64,000 nucleotides of DNA from Muribaculaceae bacterium (GTDB taxonomy: Bacteria; Bacteroidota; Bacteroidia; Bacteroidales; Muribaculaceae), in contig VSPE01000007.1 in NCBI GenBank assembly GCA_009775225.1, forward strand, positions 1 through 64,000, given 5' to 3'. Shown here in pieces: positions 8,154 to 16,630 of this stretch (its first letter is position 1; each line of letters opens with the position of its first letter). Both the position numbers and the translations under genes were made by a program. The notes below the pieces were generated by a model. The model saw only the letters and a list, made by a program, of their open reading frames with translations, was not told the DNA's origin and made no database searches.

Positions 8154-9404
8154 TTAGTTGCCCTTGATAGCGGCTACGCCGGGGAGCACTTTGCCCTCGA
8201 TAGCTTCGAGAAGAGCGCCGCCGCCGGTCGATACATACGAAACTTCGTCGGCGAGACCGAACTTGTTGATGCATGCAACAGAGTCACCGCCACCAACGAG
8301 CGAGAATGCGCCGTTCTTGGTTGCAACTACAATAGCGTCGGCTATTGCGCGGCTGCCGGCAGTGAAGTTGTCGAATTCGAATACGCCTGCAGGGCCGTTC
8401 CAAAGGATAGTCTTGGAGGGGATGATAGTCTCGGTGAAGAGCTCGCGGGTCTTGGGACCTGCGTCCATGCCTTCCCAGCCTTCTGGGATGTCCTTGGTAG
8501 AGCAAATCTGAGTGTTGGCGTCGTTGCTGAATGCGTCGCCGGCCACGCAGTCGGTACCGATTACGAGGTTTACGCCTTTCTCCTTGGCCATCTTCATGAT
8601 ATTGAGAGCGAGGTCGAGTTTGTCGTTCTCGCAGATAGAGTTACCCACGTTGCCGCCCATAGCTTTGGCGAATGTGTAGGTCATGCCGCCGCAGAGGATT
8701 AGGTTGTCCACCTTGTCCATGAGGTTCTCGATGATGCCGATTTTGGTAGACACTTTCGAGCCGCCCATGATAGCGGTAAAGGGGCGCTTGATGTCTTTGA
8801 GGATGTTGTCGACAGCCTTTACTTCCTTCTCCATGAGGTAACCAAGCATCTTGTGGTCGGCGTCGAAGTAGTCGGCGATGACAGCGGTGGATGCGTGACG
8901 ACGGTGTGCGGTGCCGAAGGCATCGTTTACATATACGTCGGCATACGAAGCCAAAGTCTTCGAAAATTCTTTCTGACGCTCTTTCATTTCCTTCTTGGCT
9001 GTTTCGTAGGCGGGGTCTTCTTTGTCGATGCCTACGGGCTTGCCTTCTTCTTCGGGATAGAAGCGGAGATTTTCGAGCAGGAGCACCTGGCCGGGCTTGA
9101 GGGCGGCAGCCATGTCGGCGGCGGCAGCGCAGTCGGGAGCGAACTGCACGTCGGTGCCGAGAGCCTTGGCTACGGCTTCCTTAATCTGGCCGAGCGACAT
9201 TTTGGGGTTCACTTTGCCTTTGGGCTTGCCCATGTGGCTCATGATAATAAGCGAACCGCCGTCTTTGAGGATTTTCTCAAGGGTGGGGAGAGCGCCGCGG
9301 ATACGGGTGTCGTCGGTGATGTTTCCGTTCTCGTCCAGGGGCACATTGAAGTCAACGCGTACGATGGCTTTATGGCCATTGAAGTTGAAGTTGTCGATTG
9401 TCAT
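8154..9404 (-). CDS. pgk: Phosphoglycerate kinase
   Basis: A 416-residue enzyme that transfers phosphate from 1,3-bisphosphoglycerate to ADP in glycolysis. The substrate-binding stretch VRVDFNVPLDENG is at about 15-27, SHMGKPKG at about 56-63, and the C-terminal ATP-binding glycine-rich loop (SLVGGGDS) near 366-373. The acidic NGPAGVFE motif is present. Length and motifs are standard. It follows gpmI by 26 nt, so the two consecutive glycolytic steps are probably co-transcribed; a perfect hairpin terminator ends the unit. Confidence 0.98.
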   Translation of the reverse strand: MTIDNFNFNGHKAIVRVDFNVPLDENGNITDDTRIRGALPTLEKILKDGGSLIIMSHMGKPKGKVNPKMSLGQIKEAVAKALGTDVQFAPDCAAAADMAAALKPGQVLLLENLRFYPEEEGKPVGIDKEDPAYETAKKEMKERQKEFSKTLASYADVYVNDAFGTAHRRHASTAVIADYFDADHKMLGYLMEKEVKAVDNILKDIKRPFTAIMGGSKVSTKIGIIENLMDKVDNLILCGGMTYTFAKAMGGNVGNSICENDKLDLALNIMKMAKEKGVNLVIGTDCVAGDAFSNDANTQICSTKDIPEGWEGMDAGPKTRELFTETIIPSKTILWNGPAGVFEFDNFTAGSRAIADAIVVATKNGAFSLVGGGDSVACINKFGLADEVSYVSTGGGALLEAIEGKVLPGVAAIKGN

Positions 9405-9430
9405 TTCTTATATAGTTTTGATAATTTATG

Positions 9431-10948
9431 TTAGTCTTTGATAAGGTCGGTGCCGGTCATTTCCTCGGGGCGGGGGAGGCCCATAATGTGGAGGATAGAG
9501 GGCGCTACGTCGGCGAGGATACCGTTCTCCACTTTGGCGTTGCTGTCTTCGGTAACATATACGAAGGGCACGGGGTTGAGCGAGTGGGCGGTATTGGGTG
9601 TGCCGTCGGTGTTCTCGGCGTTGTCGGCGTTGCCGTGGTCGGCAATGATGATAACCTCGTATCCGTTGGCTTTTGCAGCTTCAACGGTGTCGTGGAGGCA
9701 GGTGTCGAGTGCTTCCACGGCTTTCTGAATGGCGGGATAGATGCCCGTATGGCCTACCATATCGCCGTTTGCGTAGTTTACTACGATGAAGTCGTATTTG
9801 CGGGTGTCGATGGCTTCCACAAGTTTGTCTTTTACCTCGAAGGCGCTCATTTCGGGCTTGAGGTCGTAGGTTGCTACCTTGGGCGAGGGTACCAGAGTGC
9901 GGTCTTCGCCCTCGAAAGCGGCTTCGCGTCCGCCGTTGAGGAAGAATGTCACGTGGGCATATTTCTCAGTCTCGGCAATGTGGAGCTGAGTCTTGTTGCT
10001 GGCGGAGAGATATTCGGCCAATGTGTTCTTCACATCTTCTTTGTTGAAGATGATATGCACGCCCTTGAACGAAGAGTCGTAGGGAGTCATGCAGTAGTAC
10101 TGAAGACCGGGAATAGTGTGCATGCCTTCCTCGGGCATGTCGTGCTGAGTGAGCACTTCGGTGAGTTCTTTGGCGCGGTCGTTGCGGTAGTTGAAGAAAA
10201 TCACGCAGTCGTCGGGCTTGATAGTGCCGTCGACGGTGCTGTTGTTAACGGGCTTGATAAACTCGTCGGTAACGTCTTCGTCGTAGCTCTCTTGCATTGC
10301 TGCGACCATGTCGGTAGCCTGTTTGCCCTTGCCGTCAACGAGCAGGTCGTAAGCTTCTTTCACGCGGTTCCAGCGGTGGTCGCGGTCCATGGCGTAGAAA
10401 CGGCCTACGATAGATGCTATCACTCCGGCGCTCTTGGCGCAGTGCTCTTCAACCTGGCGGATGAACCTTATACCGCTGCGGGGGTCTGTGTCGCGACCGT
10501 CCATAAAGCAGTGCAGATACACTTTTTTGAGGCCGTAGTGCTTGGCGATGTCGCACAGGGCGTACACGTGGTCGAGCGACGAGTGCACACCGCCGGTAGA
10601 GGTGAGGCCCATGAAGTGCATGGCCTTGCCTGTGGTGGCGCAGTATTCGAATGCCTGTTTGATTTCGGGATTGTCGTAGATTTTGCCCGATTCAATGGCT
10701 TTGTTGATTTTTACGAGGTCTTGATACACGATGCGGCCTGCGCCGATGTTGAGGTGACCTACCTCGGAGTTGCCCATCTGGCCGTCGGGCAGACCGACAA
10801 ATTCGCCGCTGGCCTGCAGTTCGGAGTGGGGATATGTCTTGATAAGATAGTCCCAGTAAGGGGTTGGTGTGCTGTAGATGGCGTTGGCATGGTCGTGCTT
10901 GCCAATGCCCCAGCCGTCAAGGATGATAAGTAATGCTTTGTGTGCCAT
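9431..10948 (-). CDS. gpmI: Cofactor-independent phosphoglycerate mutase
   Basis: A 505-residue enzyme of the alkaline-phosphatase superfamily that interconverts 3- and 2-phosphoglycerate. The first metal ligand is in ILDGWG (D11) and the catalytic serine in GNSEVGHLNIGAG (S61). The GRDTDPRSG and IADHGNADNAE motifs of the metal and substrate sites are intact. Length is normal. It sits directly upstream of pgk, the preceding step of lower glycolysis, and 5 nt after a small membrane-protein gene. Confidence 0.98.
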   Translation of the reverse strand: MAHKALLIILDGWGIGKHDHANAIYSTPTPYWDYLIKTYPHSELQASGEFVGLPDGQMGNSEVGHLNIGAGRIVYQDLVKINKAIESGKIYDNPEIKQAFEYCATTGKAMHFMGLTSTGGVHSSLDHVYALCDIAKHYGLKKVYLHCFMDGRDTDPRSGIRFIRQVEEHCAKSAGVIASIVGRFYAMDRDHRWNRVKEAYDLLVDGKGKQATDMVAAMQESYDEDVTDEFIKPVNNSTVDGTIKPDDCVIFFNYRNDRAKELTEVLTQHDMPEEGMHTIPGLQYYCMTPYDSSFKGVHIIFNKEDVKNTLAEYLSASNKTQLHIAETEKYAHVTFFLNGGREAAFEGEDRTLVPSPKVATYDLKPEMSAFEVKDKLVEAIDTRKYDFIVVNYANGDMVGHTGIYPAIQKAVEALDTCLHDTVEAAKANGYEVIIIADHGNADNAENTDGTPNTAHSLNPVPFVYVTEDSNAKVENGILADVAPSILHIMGLPRPEEMTGTDLIKD

Positions 10949-10953
10949 TTTAT

Positions 10954-11205
10954 TTATAGCGTGTTGTTTTGTTTGTTTTCGGAGCTGCTGCGTTCTATGT
11001 CTTCGAGGCGTTCGCGGCGAAGGCGCTCGCGGTGCTTGATGTTGAAGTGCAGCAGTATGAGTATCACGACGGTCACCGCTATGGTACCGAAATAGAACAG
11101 GGCAGATGTGCGTCCGGAGGCATAGTCGCTATAGCCTATGGTGGCCATAACAACCAGATACACGGCTAAAATCGCCGGAATTAATGTAGAACGCTTAATC
11201 TTCAT
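10954..11205 (-). CDS. Small two-helix membrane protein
   Basis: An 83-residue protein with two hydrophobic helices (about 8-26 and 35-54) separated by a short YSDYASGRTSA loop, then a charged tail (KHRERLRRERLEDIERSSSE) likely cytoplasmic by the positive-inside rule. No enzymatic motif is seen. It overlaps the exonuclease gene by 4 nt (ATGA) and precedes gpmI by 5 nt, so it is certainly inside an operon. Function unknown. Confidence 0.7.
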   Translation of the reverse strand: MKIKRSTLIPAILAVYLVVMATIGYSDYASGRTSALFYFGTIAVTVVILILLHFNIKHRERLRRERLEDIERSSSENKQNNTL

Positions 11206-11861
11206 GATAAGTTTTTTGTGTTATGTGTGTCTTTTGGCTCAGGCAGATGTCGGTAAGGCGATGTCAGAGGGTCGAATTTGCCTGCTTTAAGATGCCTGTA
11301 TATGTTCAGACAGGCCCAGGCGTCGAGAGCCGCATAGTCCTGCTGAGCCTTGGTGAGAGTGTCTGCCTCCCAGTTGGTAAGGCGCTGGCTCTTGGATATG
11401 CGTTCGCCGAAAATTATAGCGTATATTTTCTGTAGTGATATATCGGTTATGCCGTAGCGCTTTACGGTCTCCTGAAGGTCGACAAAGCCCTTCGGCTCGA
11501 TGTCGCCGGAGCGCCGCAGCACATTGAAATCGTCATGTATCGAGAGTCCTATTTTGGTGATGTCGGTGTTCTCGAGGAAGGCTTTAAGTTCGGCGCAGAT
11601 GCCTATCTTGTTGAGACGGAACAGGAAGCAGCGCTCGTCGGTCGAAAGCTGCATCAGCGCCACCTTGTGTTTGAGGCCCTTGCGGAAGGCCGGTCTTGTC
11701 TCTGTGTCGAAGCCGATGTACTTCTCTTTGGCAAGGACGCGCAGTGCCGAGTGGGCCACGGCTGCGGAGTCTACCACAGTAATTGCGGCGGGGTATGCCA
11801 TGGTAGGCAGCTCCGCCACACGCTCTTTGCTGATGCTGATTATGTAGTCTTTTACATTCAC
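11202..11861 (-). CDS. RNase D-like 3'-5' exonuclease domain protein
   Basis: A 219-residue DEDDy exonuclease domain. Exo I is GFDTETRP (D52, E54), Exo II lies around LSIHDDFNVLRR, and Exo III is the YAALDAW stretch where Tyr and Asp are the catalytic pair. No HRDC domain is present, so it is shorter than full RNase D and belongs to the stand-alone group. Substrate (tRNA 3' end or small RNA) is not determined. The start used is GTG at 11861; the next in-frame Met (residue 21) would remove conserved N-terminal residues but is possible. First gene of the unit leading into gpmI-pgk. Confidence 0.85.
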   Translation of the reverse strand: MNVKDYIISISKERVAELPTMAYPAAITVVDSAAVAHSALRVLAKEKYIGFDTETRPAFRKGLKHKVALMQLSTDERCFLFRLNKIGICAELKAFLENTDITKIGLSIHDDFNVLRRSGDIEPKGFVDLQETVKRYGITDISLQKIYAIIFGERISKSQRLTNWEADTLTKAQQDYAALDAWACLNIYRHLKAGKFDPLTSPYRHLPEPKDTHNTKNLS

Positions 11862-11865
11862 TATA

Positions 11866-11873
11866 CAAAATTA
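11866..11873 (-). promoter_or_regulatory. Putative -7 box before the exonuclease gene
   Basis: On the minus strand this reads TAATTTTG, matching TAnnTTTG. It ends 4 nt before the GTG start, which predicts a leaderless or nearly leaderless transcript. No good -33 element was found at 19-21 nt. Confidence 0.45.
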
Positions 11874-11916
11874 GGCATTTGTGGGCAAACGTGGTATTCT
11901 TTATATAAAATTAACG

Positions 11917-12552
11917 TTAAAAACTTGGCATAGTCAGGTATTCTGCTGCCGGAAAGTGCTTGTGCACATATCGCTCGACAAACGCGGCAGTGTCGGCTGC
12001 TATTACGGCATCGTTGTCGTAGTATTGGTTGTAAATTACGGCAGCAAGTTCTATGCCGGCAGCCGCAATGGCTTTCAGCGACAGGATGGTGTGGTTGATA
12101 GAGCCGAGTCGGCCGTTGGTGACCAGTACGAGCGGCAGTTTATGGGTCGCCACATAGTCGATAGCGAAATATTCGTCGGTGACAGGCACGTAAAGCCCTC
12201 CGGCTCCTTCTATCAGCACGCGGTCGTAGCGCCCGAGAAGCTTTTCTGTTGCGTCCTCGATGAGTCCAAGCTCGATGGAGCGGCCGTCGATGCGTGCTGC
12301 GAGCTGTGCCGATGCGGGATAGGAGAAGATGACGGGTGCCGTAAGTCCTTCGGCGTCTTCGGGCATGGCGCCTGTGTCGAGCAGACGGCGATGTGCCTCG
12401 ATGTCTTCCGATGTGTCGCGGCAGCCGGTCTGTATAAATTTCTGAGTGATTACCGTATGACCCTGCTCCATGAGGCGCTTGGCATAGAATGCGGTGGCGT
12501 ATGTCTTTCCGGCATCAGTGTCGATGCCGCTTATGAATATTGCACGTTTCAT
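11917..12552 (-). CDS. bioD: Dethiobiotin synthase
   Basis: A 211-residue enzyme that closes the ureido ring of dethiobiotin from diaminopelargonate, CO2 and ATP. The N-terminal P-loop is GIDTDAGKTYA (about 9-19), and IEGAGGLYVPV (about 111) is the second nucleotide-side motif. Length is typical. It overlaps the upstream BioG-BioC gene by 4 nt, which supports a biotin-synthesis unit. bioF, bioA and bioB are not in the window. Confidence 0.95.
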   Translation of the reverse strand: MKRAIFISGIDTDAGKTYATAFYAKRLMEQGHTVITQKFIQTGCRDTSEDIEAHRRLLDTGAMPEDAEGLTAPVIFSYPASAQLAARIDGRSIELGLIEDATEKLLGRYDRVLIEGAGGLYVPVTDEYFAIDYVATHKLPLVLVTNGRLGSINHTILSLKAIAAAGIELAAVIYNQYYDNDAVIAADTAAFVERYVHKHFPAAEYLTMPSF

Positions 12553-13946
12553 AATTTTCGGAGAATAAATATCAGAGGCTTGTAGGTGGCCGTATAGCAG
12601 CCGTCGAGTCCGGGCTTATAGTGCGAGAGTATCGTGCGCAGGGATGCTCCTTTCGAGACTCCGCGGTCAAGCGAGTTTACTCCCGTGGCTTTCAGATGAC
12701 GGAACACTTCTATGGCGCTGTCGAAGCTGAGAGTCCGCGAATAGTCGGTGCTGTATACACACTCCAGTCCTTCGGGTACAATCATGAGCCATTGCTCTGG
12801 GCTGAGAAGCGGCAATGCGCGTCCGCCGGCCTGAGTAACTTCGTCGAGGTTGCCCTTGGCAAAGGTGCTTATCACGGCATAGCCGCCGTGGCGAAGCACT
12901 CTGCTACATTCCGCAAGGAAACGCGAGGGAGAGTTGAACCACTGCACAGTCGAGGCAGAGGCAATGAGGTCGAAAGACTCTGTCGGCTGATGCGTGATTT
13001 CCACTTCCGCATCGGCGCGGATAAAGGAAGTGGAAGCGGAAGTGAATGGCGCTTCGGCTGCGATGTCCCACATCTCGAGGATGGCTTCGTGGTGTTTGCG
13101 CTCGTAGAGTTTACGGCTGAGCAGACCTGTGCCGCTTCCTATTTCGAGGATGCGTGCGCCTGCATGGCCGAGTACTTCTGATACGTCGGGCCGCTCGAGC
13201 AGCGTGCCGATACGGTTGGCTATGTCGGCCTGCACCGAGGCTGCATCGTGGTAGGTTGAGGCCAGCCCTTTTGAGAAGCGCTCGCCTGTGCGCTGTTTGT
13301 CGATGATGTATCTGTCGATAATCTTCTGAAAGTCCATGAGGTGCGGCTCGTCGACAAAGGTTGCCGGAGTCCCGTTCCATGCGCGTTGCTGGTTTATGGC
13401 CGGAAAAATGGCGTCGTCGCGGCCGATGAGTACCATATCCCAGCGCCTTACAGGCTCGCATGGCATCAGAGGGAAGGGATAGAAACTTAGCAGCTCGTCT
13501 TTAAGGCCCTCGATGTCGCGCTCGGGCATCGTCTCGGCAAATGCGTCGAAGCGAGCCTTCGAGCCGGCTACGCGGCGGTAGAACTTATGTAGCGAGCGTT
13601 CGGTAAGACCGTCGAGCGTGCCTGCGAAAGTGCCTTCAGGGATACCTCGGAGCCGGTCGACCGGGTGTAGTGTGCCGTTTATGGCGATGCGTCGTGTTAC
13701 TTTGTTCTCGATAGAGTACGTTGTGACGGCCGACGCGTATACGCCGAGCGACCAGGCTACAACGCATATTTCGGTGTATGGCTTGCAGAAGGACCAGTCG
13801 ATGCACATCGAACGATAATCCCAGACCACCGCGATGTCATAGCCGGGCCTCTTCAGATGTCGGAAAGGTCGGGCGTCCATAGCCCACCCGGCAAATATGA
13901 TTATCAGGCGGGTGGAGCCGTTATATGACACTAATTCATGTTTCAT
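12549..13946 (-). CDS. bioGC: BioG-BioC fusion: pimeloyl-ACP methyl esterase and malonyl-ACP methyltransferase
   Basis: A 465-residue two-domain protein for pimelate synthesis. Residues 1-215 are a BioG (DUF452) alpha/beta hydrolase: nucleophile in WSLGVY (S66), acidic residue in GRDDAIFP (about 176-178), His in DEPHLMDF (H202). Residues 220-465 are a BioC methyltransferase with the SAM loop EIGSGTGLLS (about 268-277) and STVQWFNSP. BioC masks the malonyl-ACP carboxylate so that fatty-acid enzymes can extend it, and BioG removes the methyl at the end. The fusion puts the first and last steps in one chain. It overlaps bioD by 4 nt and follows the CPBP gene by 19 nt. Confidence 0.92.
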   Translation of the reverse strand: MKHELVSYNGSTRLIIIFAGWAMDARPFRHLKRPGYDIAVVWDYRSMCIDWSFCKPYTEICVVAWSLGVYASAVTTYSIENKVTRRIAINGTLHPVDRLRGIPEGTFAGTLDGLTERSLHKFYRRVAGSKARFDAFAETMPERDIEGLKDELLSFYPFPLMPCEPVRRWDMVLIGRDDAIFPAINQQRAWNGTPATFVDEPHLMDFQKIIDRYIIDKQRTGERFSKGLASTYHDAASVQADIANRIGTLLERPDVSEVLGHAGARILEIGSGTGLLSRKLYERKHHEAILEMWDIAAEAPFTSASTSFIRADAEVEITHQPTESFDLIASASTVQWFNSPSRFLAECSRVLRHGGYAVISTFAKGNLDEVTQAGGRALPLLSPEQWLMIVPEGLECVYSTDYSRTLSFDSAIEVFRHLKATGVNSLDRGVSKGASLRTILSHYKPGLDGCYTATYKPLIFILRKL

Positions 13947-13965
13947 GCCGACGCGATAGTGTGTC

Positions 13966-14847
13966 TCAGTCTTTTACATCGGTTTTGGCACGTGTGTTGG
14001 CTGCCCAAATCAGATACAGGGCGAAGGCAGTGGCGGCAGTACTTGCTACAGTGAGCCATACCGGCCATAACGACGGTGGGTTGTCGAGGCTTTCGATGCC
14101 TTCGGTACGTATCTGGAGCCATGCGGATATCACAAACATCACATTGTTGAGGATGTGTGCGGCGACTGGCACCCACAGACTCCGAGTCCACAGCAACAGA
14201 TAGCCGAAGTAGGCGCCGAGGAGTGTGCGGGGCACGAAGCCGAAGAGCTGGAAGTGCATGGCGGAGAAGCAGATGGCGACAATCCATACTGCAAGATGCT
14301 TGTTAACACCGCCGGTTGTGAGCAGGCGCTGGAAACATCCGCGGAACAACAATTCTTCCGAAAGACCTGCCAATACGCCTACAATGAGGATGTTGACGGC
14401 AAGGGCTGCCACAGAGTCGTTGGCAAGCAGGTTCTTCATGGTGGTGAATGCTGCGTCTTCAAGTGCACGGGCGACATTCTCGAAGGCCGAGAGGCTTGCC
14501 GGAAGGGATATGTGGTAGTTCCAGTATATCACCGCTTCCTGAAGCGGAACCGAAACGGCGAGCACTGCTGCTACAAGTATAAGAGTAAGCGCCCCGGGCT
14601 TCTTCGTGAGGCAAAGAAGCTCTGCGGGCTTCCTCGTAACCAGAAGGGCTGTCACGATAGCCGGTATTATGAAGGTGAGCACATCCTGGAGCACGGCGCT
14701 GATGCGGAGCGCTCCGGCGATGTTACCGCTTAATGCCCGTCCGAGTACATACGAAACTGCCACGGTGAGCACGTAGCACACCAGAAAGGTGCACAGCAGC
14801 AACAGCAGGCGTTGTCCGAGAGAGAGTACGAGGTCGCTTTTTTTCAT
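13966..14847 (-). CDS. CPBP family intramembrane metalloprotease
   Basis: A 293-residue polytopic membrane protein. The CPBP (Abi) motifs are intact: SEELLFRG at about 163-170 (EExxxR), FSAMHFQLFG, and a final HILNNVMF supplying His and Asn. About eight hydrophobic segments are visible. Family members cleave CAAX-like or other membrane substrates, and some act in bacteriocin self-immunity; nothing nearby points to a bacteriocin. The gene overlaps the trmN stop by one base (TAATG) and probably shares its mRNA. Confidence 0.87.
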   Translation of the reverse strand: MKKSDLVLSLGQRLLLLLCTFLVCYVLTVAVSYVLGRALSGNIAGALRISAVLQDVLTFIIPAIVTALLVTRKPAELLCLTKKPGALTLILVAAVLAVSVPLQEAVIYWNYHISLPASLSAFENVARALEDAAFTTMKNLLANDSVAALAVNILIVGVLAGLSEELLFRGCFQRLLTTGGVNKHLAVWIVAICFSAMHFQLFGFVPRTLLGAYFGYLLLWTRSLWVPVAAHILNNVMFVISAWLQIRTEGIESLDNPPSLWPVWLTVASTAATAFALYLIWAANTRAKTDVKD

Positions 14848-15554
14848 TATAGTTTCAAGTATAGTTCTGATGTTAGAAGTCGGTATTCATCGGAGATTGA
14901 ACCGTCGGAGTCGCGCATCGCCAATGTCTCCGAGGTGCATGCTCCGTCGCGGCGTGCAAAGTCCCATAGTATCCTGGTGGGCGGTTTGGCGGGAGAGGTC
15001 TTTATAAAAAGGCATCTGCGCAGTTTTAGTCCGGTCATTTCGGCCTCGAACACGATGTGAGGCTCAAAGTCGGCCGGGCTTACAAGTGCGAGTCTCCCGT
15101 CATCGGCGAGCCACCCGGCAGCCTTGGCGATAAGCGATTTGTAGGAGAGCGACGACTGGTGGCGAGCACCGGCGCGTGAGAGGTCGGCAGAGCGTTCCCC
15201 CGTGGTGAAGTAGGGCGGATTACTGATTATGACGTCGGGCGGAGTCTTCGGACTCCATGCCGCGAAGTCTCCCTCACATACGCTCAGCCTGTCGGCCCAT
15301 GGCGTGGCAGCGAAGTTGGCACGGCAGGCCTGTGCCGCATCGTGCTCCAGCTCGAGCGCTGTGATTTTTGCCGATGTCATGTATTGGGCACAGATAAGAG
15401 CGAGTACTCCCGAGCCGGCGCCTACATCGGCCACGGTGCGCGCATCCCGGTACTCGCGAGCAACCCATGCCCCGAGCAGTACGCTGTCGGAGCATATTTT
15501 CATGCCGCAGCCGCTGTCATCCACGTCAAATTGCCGGAATTTGAACACGCCCAT
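14847..15554 (-). CDS. trmN: tRNA1(Val) (adenine37-N6)-methyltransferase-like
   Basis: A 235-residue class I methyltransferase. The start is the ATG at 15554 (MGVFKFRQFDVDD), 2 nt after the CapA stop; a longer in-frame extension would overlap the CapA gene and is rejected. The N-terminal FKFRQF is typical of the TrmN6/YfiC group. The SAM loop is VADVGAGSGVL (about 41-51) and the N6-adenine catalytic motif is NPPY (112-115). The enzyme would methylate A37 of tRNA-Val1. It sits inside a tightly spaced operon. Confidence 0.88.
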   Translation of the reverse strand: MGVFKFRQFDVDDSGCGMKICSDSVLLGAWVAREYRDARTVADVGAGSGVLALICAQYMTSAKITALELEHDAAQACRANFAATPWADRLSVCEGDFAAWSPKTPPDVIISNPPYFTTGERSADLSRAGARHQSSLSYKSLIAKAAGWLADDGRLALVSPADFEPHIVFEAEMTGLKLRRCLFIKTSPAKPPTRILWDFARRDGACTSETLAMRDSDGSISDEYRLLTSELYLKL

Positions 15555-15556
15555 TT

Positions 15557-16630
15557 TTATGGCTGCGCGGCCTCCTTCACGCCGATATTGTGTTTGTCGA
15601 AGATAGCCCTGGCACGCCGTGCAAATTCGGCGGCGCGAGGCTTCCATAGGGTTGATTTCACGCTGTCGGCCTCAAGTACGCGGAAGCCGTCGGCCGGGTG
15701 CGTTCCGGGAACGGTGAACAGCAGCCGGTAGTCGGCGTCTTTTATCACGGCCTTCTTGTCGTCTCCTCTGAATAGTTTTACGTGCACCATGGAGCCTCCT
15801 CGCGTGTCGGCAGTCTTCATGTTCGATACAAAATTGCCCAGCGAATATACGAGAAGGATGTTGCGCGACGGATTGTAGCGGTTGGGACGCAGCTCCATAG
15901 GCTGTATCACATGTGGATGCGCTCCTATTATCATATCCACGCCTATGGCTTCAAGAAAGTCGGCGAGATGCCGTTGTGTAGAGTTTGGCAGCAGTCTGTA
16001 TTCATCACCCCAGTGTATGCACACGCATATAAGCTCAGCCCCGGCTTTTCTTGCGGCTTCAACATCGCTCTTGATAAGGGTGCGGTCGATATAGTCCACC
16101 ACCACGCCGTCGCGAGGCTGAATACCGTTGGTTCCGTAGGTGTAATTGAGAAAGCCTATTTTAAAAGCGTTTACATCCAGTATTCTCGGCAGAGCTTCAC
16201 TGCGGGCTGTTAAATCGGAGTAGGTGCCGATGTGCAGAAGCTCTCTGTCGTCGAGAACCGAGAGGGTGGAGCGCAGCCCGCGGTGACCGCGGTCGAGAGT
16301 GTGGTTGTTGGCCGTAAGGAAGAGGTCGAAGCCAGCCGCAGCCAGAGCGTCGACAAACGCGGGTGGCGCGTTGAAGCACGGATAGCCGGTGTGTGGCGGG
16401 TCGCCGACGGGTGTCTCAAGGTTTACAACGGCCAAATCGGCGCCTGCCACAATAGGCATAATGGCATCGAAATAGCCGGTGTAGTCATATTCCTTGCAGG
16501 AGCGTGCCGCTTCGAGCTGAGCCTTGTGCTGCATGGCGTCGCCCACAAATATCAGGTCGGCTTCGTCGTATCCGAAGATGAGCGAAGTTATGGACGTGAA
16601 CAGAGGGATAAACCATGCGCAGAGCATCAA
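15557..16630 (-). CDS. CapA family poly-gamma-glutamate-synthesis-type protein
   Basis: A 357-residue protein with an N-terminal hydrophobic segment (1-20) that may serve as signal or anchor. The metallophosphatase-like CapA fold shows FVGDAMQHKAQ, NLETPVGD, TANNHTLDRG, IHWGDEY and IGAHPHVIQPME in order, then YSLGNFVSN. CapA/PgsA proteins take part in poly-gamma-glutamate capsule formation in Bacillus, but no other cap/pgs gene is near, so the substrate here is open. It overlaps folD by 4 nt. Confidence 0.85.
   Translation of the reverse strand: MMLCAWFIPLFTSITSLIFGYDEADLIFVGDAMQHKAQLEAARSCKEYDYTGYFDAIMPIVAGADLAVVNLETPVGDPPHTGYPCFNAPPAFVDALAAAGFDLFLTANNHTLDRGHRGLRSTLSVLDDRELLHIGTYSDLTARSEALPRILDVNAFKIGFLNYTYGTNGIQPRDGVVVDYIDRTLIKSDVEAARKAGAELICVCIHWGDEYRLLPNSTQRHLADFLEAIGVDMIIGAHPHVIQPMELRPNRYNPSRNILLVYSLGNFVSNMKTADTRGGSMVHVKLFRGDDKKAVIKDADYRLLFTVPGTHPADGFRVLEADSVKSTLWKPRAAEFARRARAIFDKHNIGVKEAAQP

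Noticed and set aside
8074..8274. Extension of the methyltransferase reading frame upstream of 8076
   Set aside because: It would run through a perfect terminator and into pgk. The ATG at 8076 gives a normal N-terminus.
9428..10933. Long plus-strand open frame of 501 codons
   Set aside because: It is the reverse of gpmI, which has all its catalytic motifs. The plus-strand product is Val/Gly/His-rich with no recognisable domain, as expected from codon bias.
13966..14847. Bacteriocin immunity system around the CPBP protease
   Set aside because: No small bacteriocin-like gene or export gene lies nearby; neighbours are trmN and biotin genes.
15555..15647. Longer N-terminus for the tRNA methyltransferase
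   Set aside because: It would overlap the 3' end of the CapA gene by about 90 nt with unconserved, Arg-rich sequence; MGVFKFRQF is the family's start.
15557..16630. Poly-gamma-glutamate capsule locus
   Set aside because: Only a CapA-like gene is present, set among housekeeping genes; no CapB or CapC partner is in the window.
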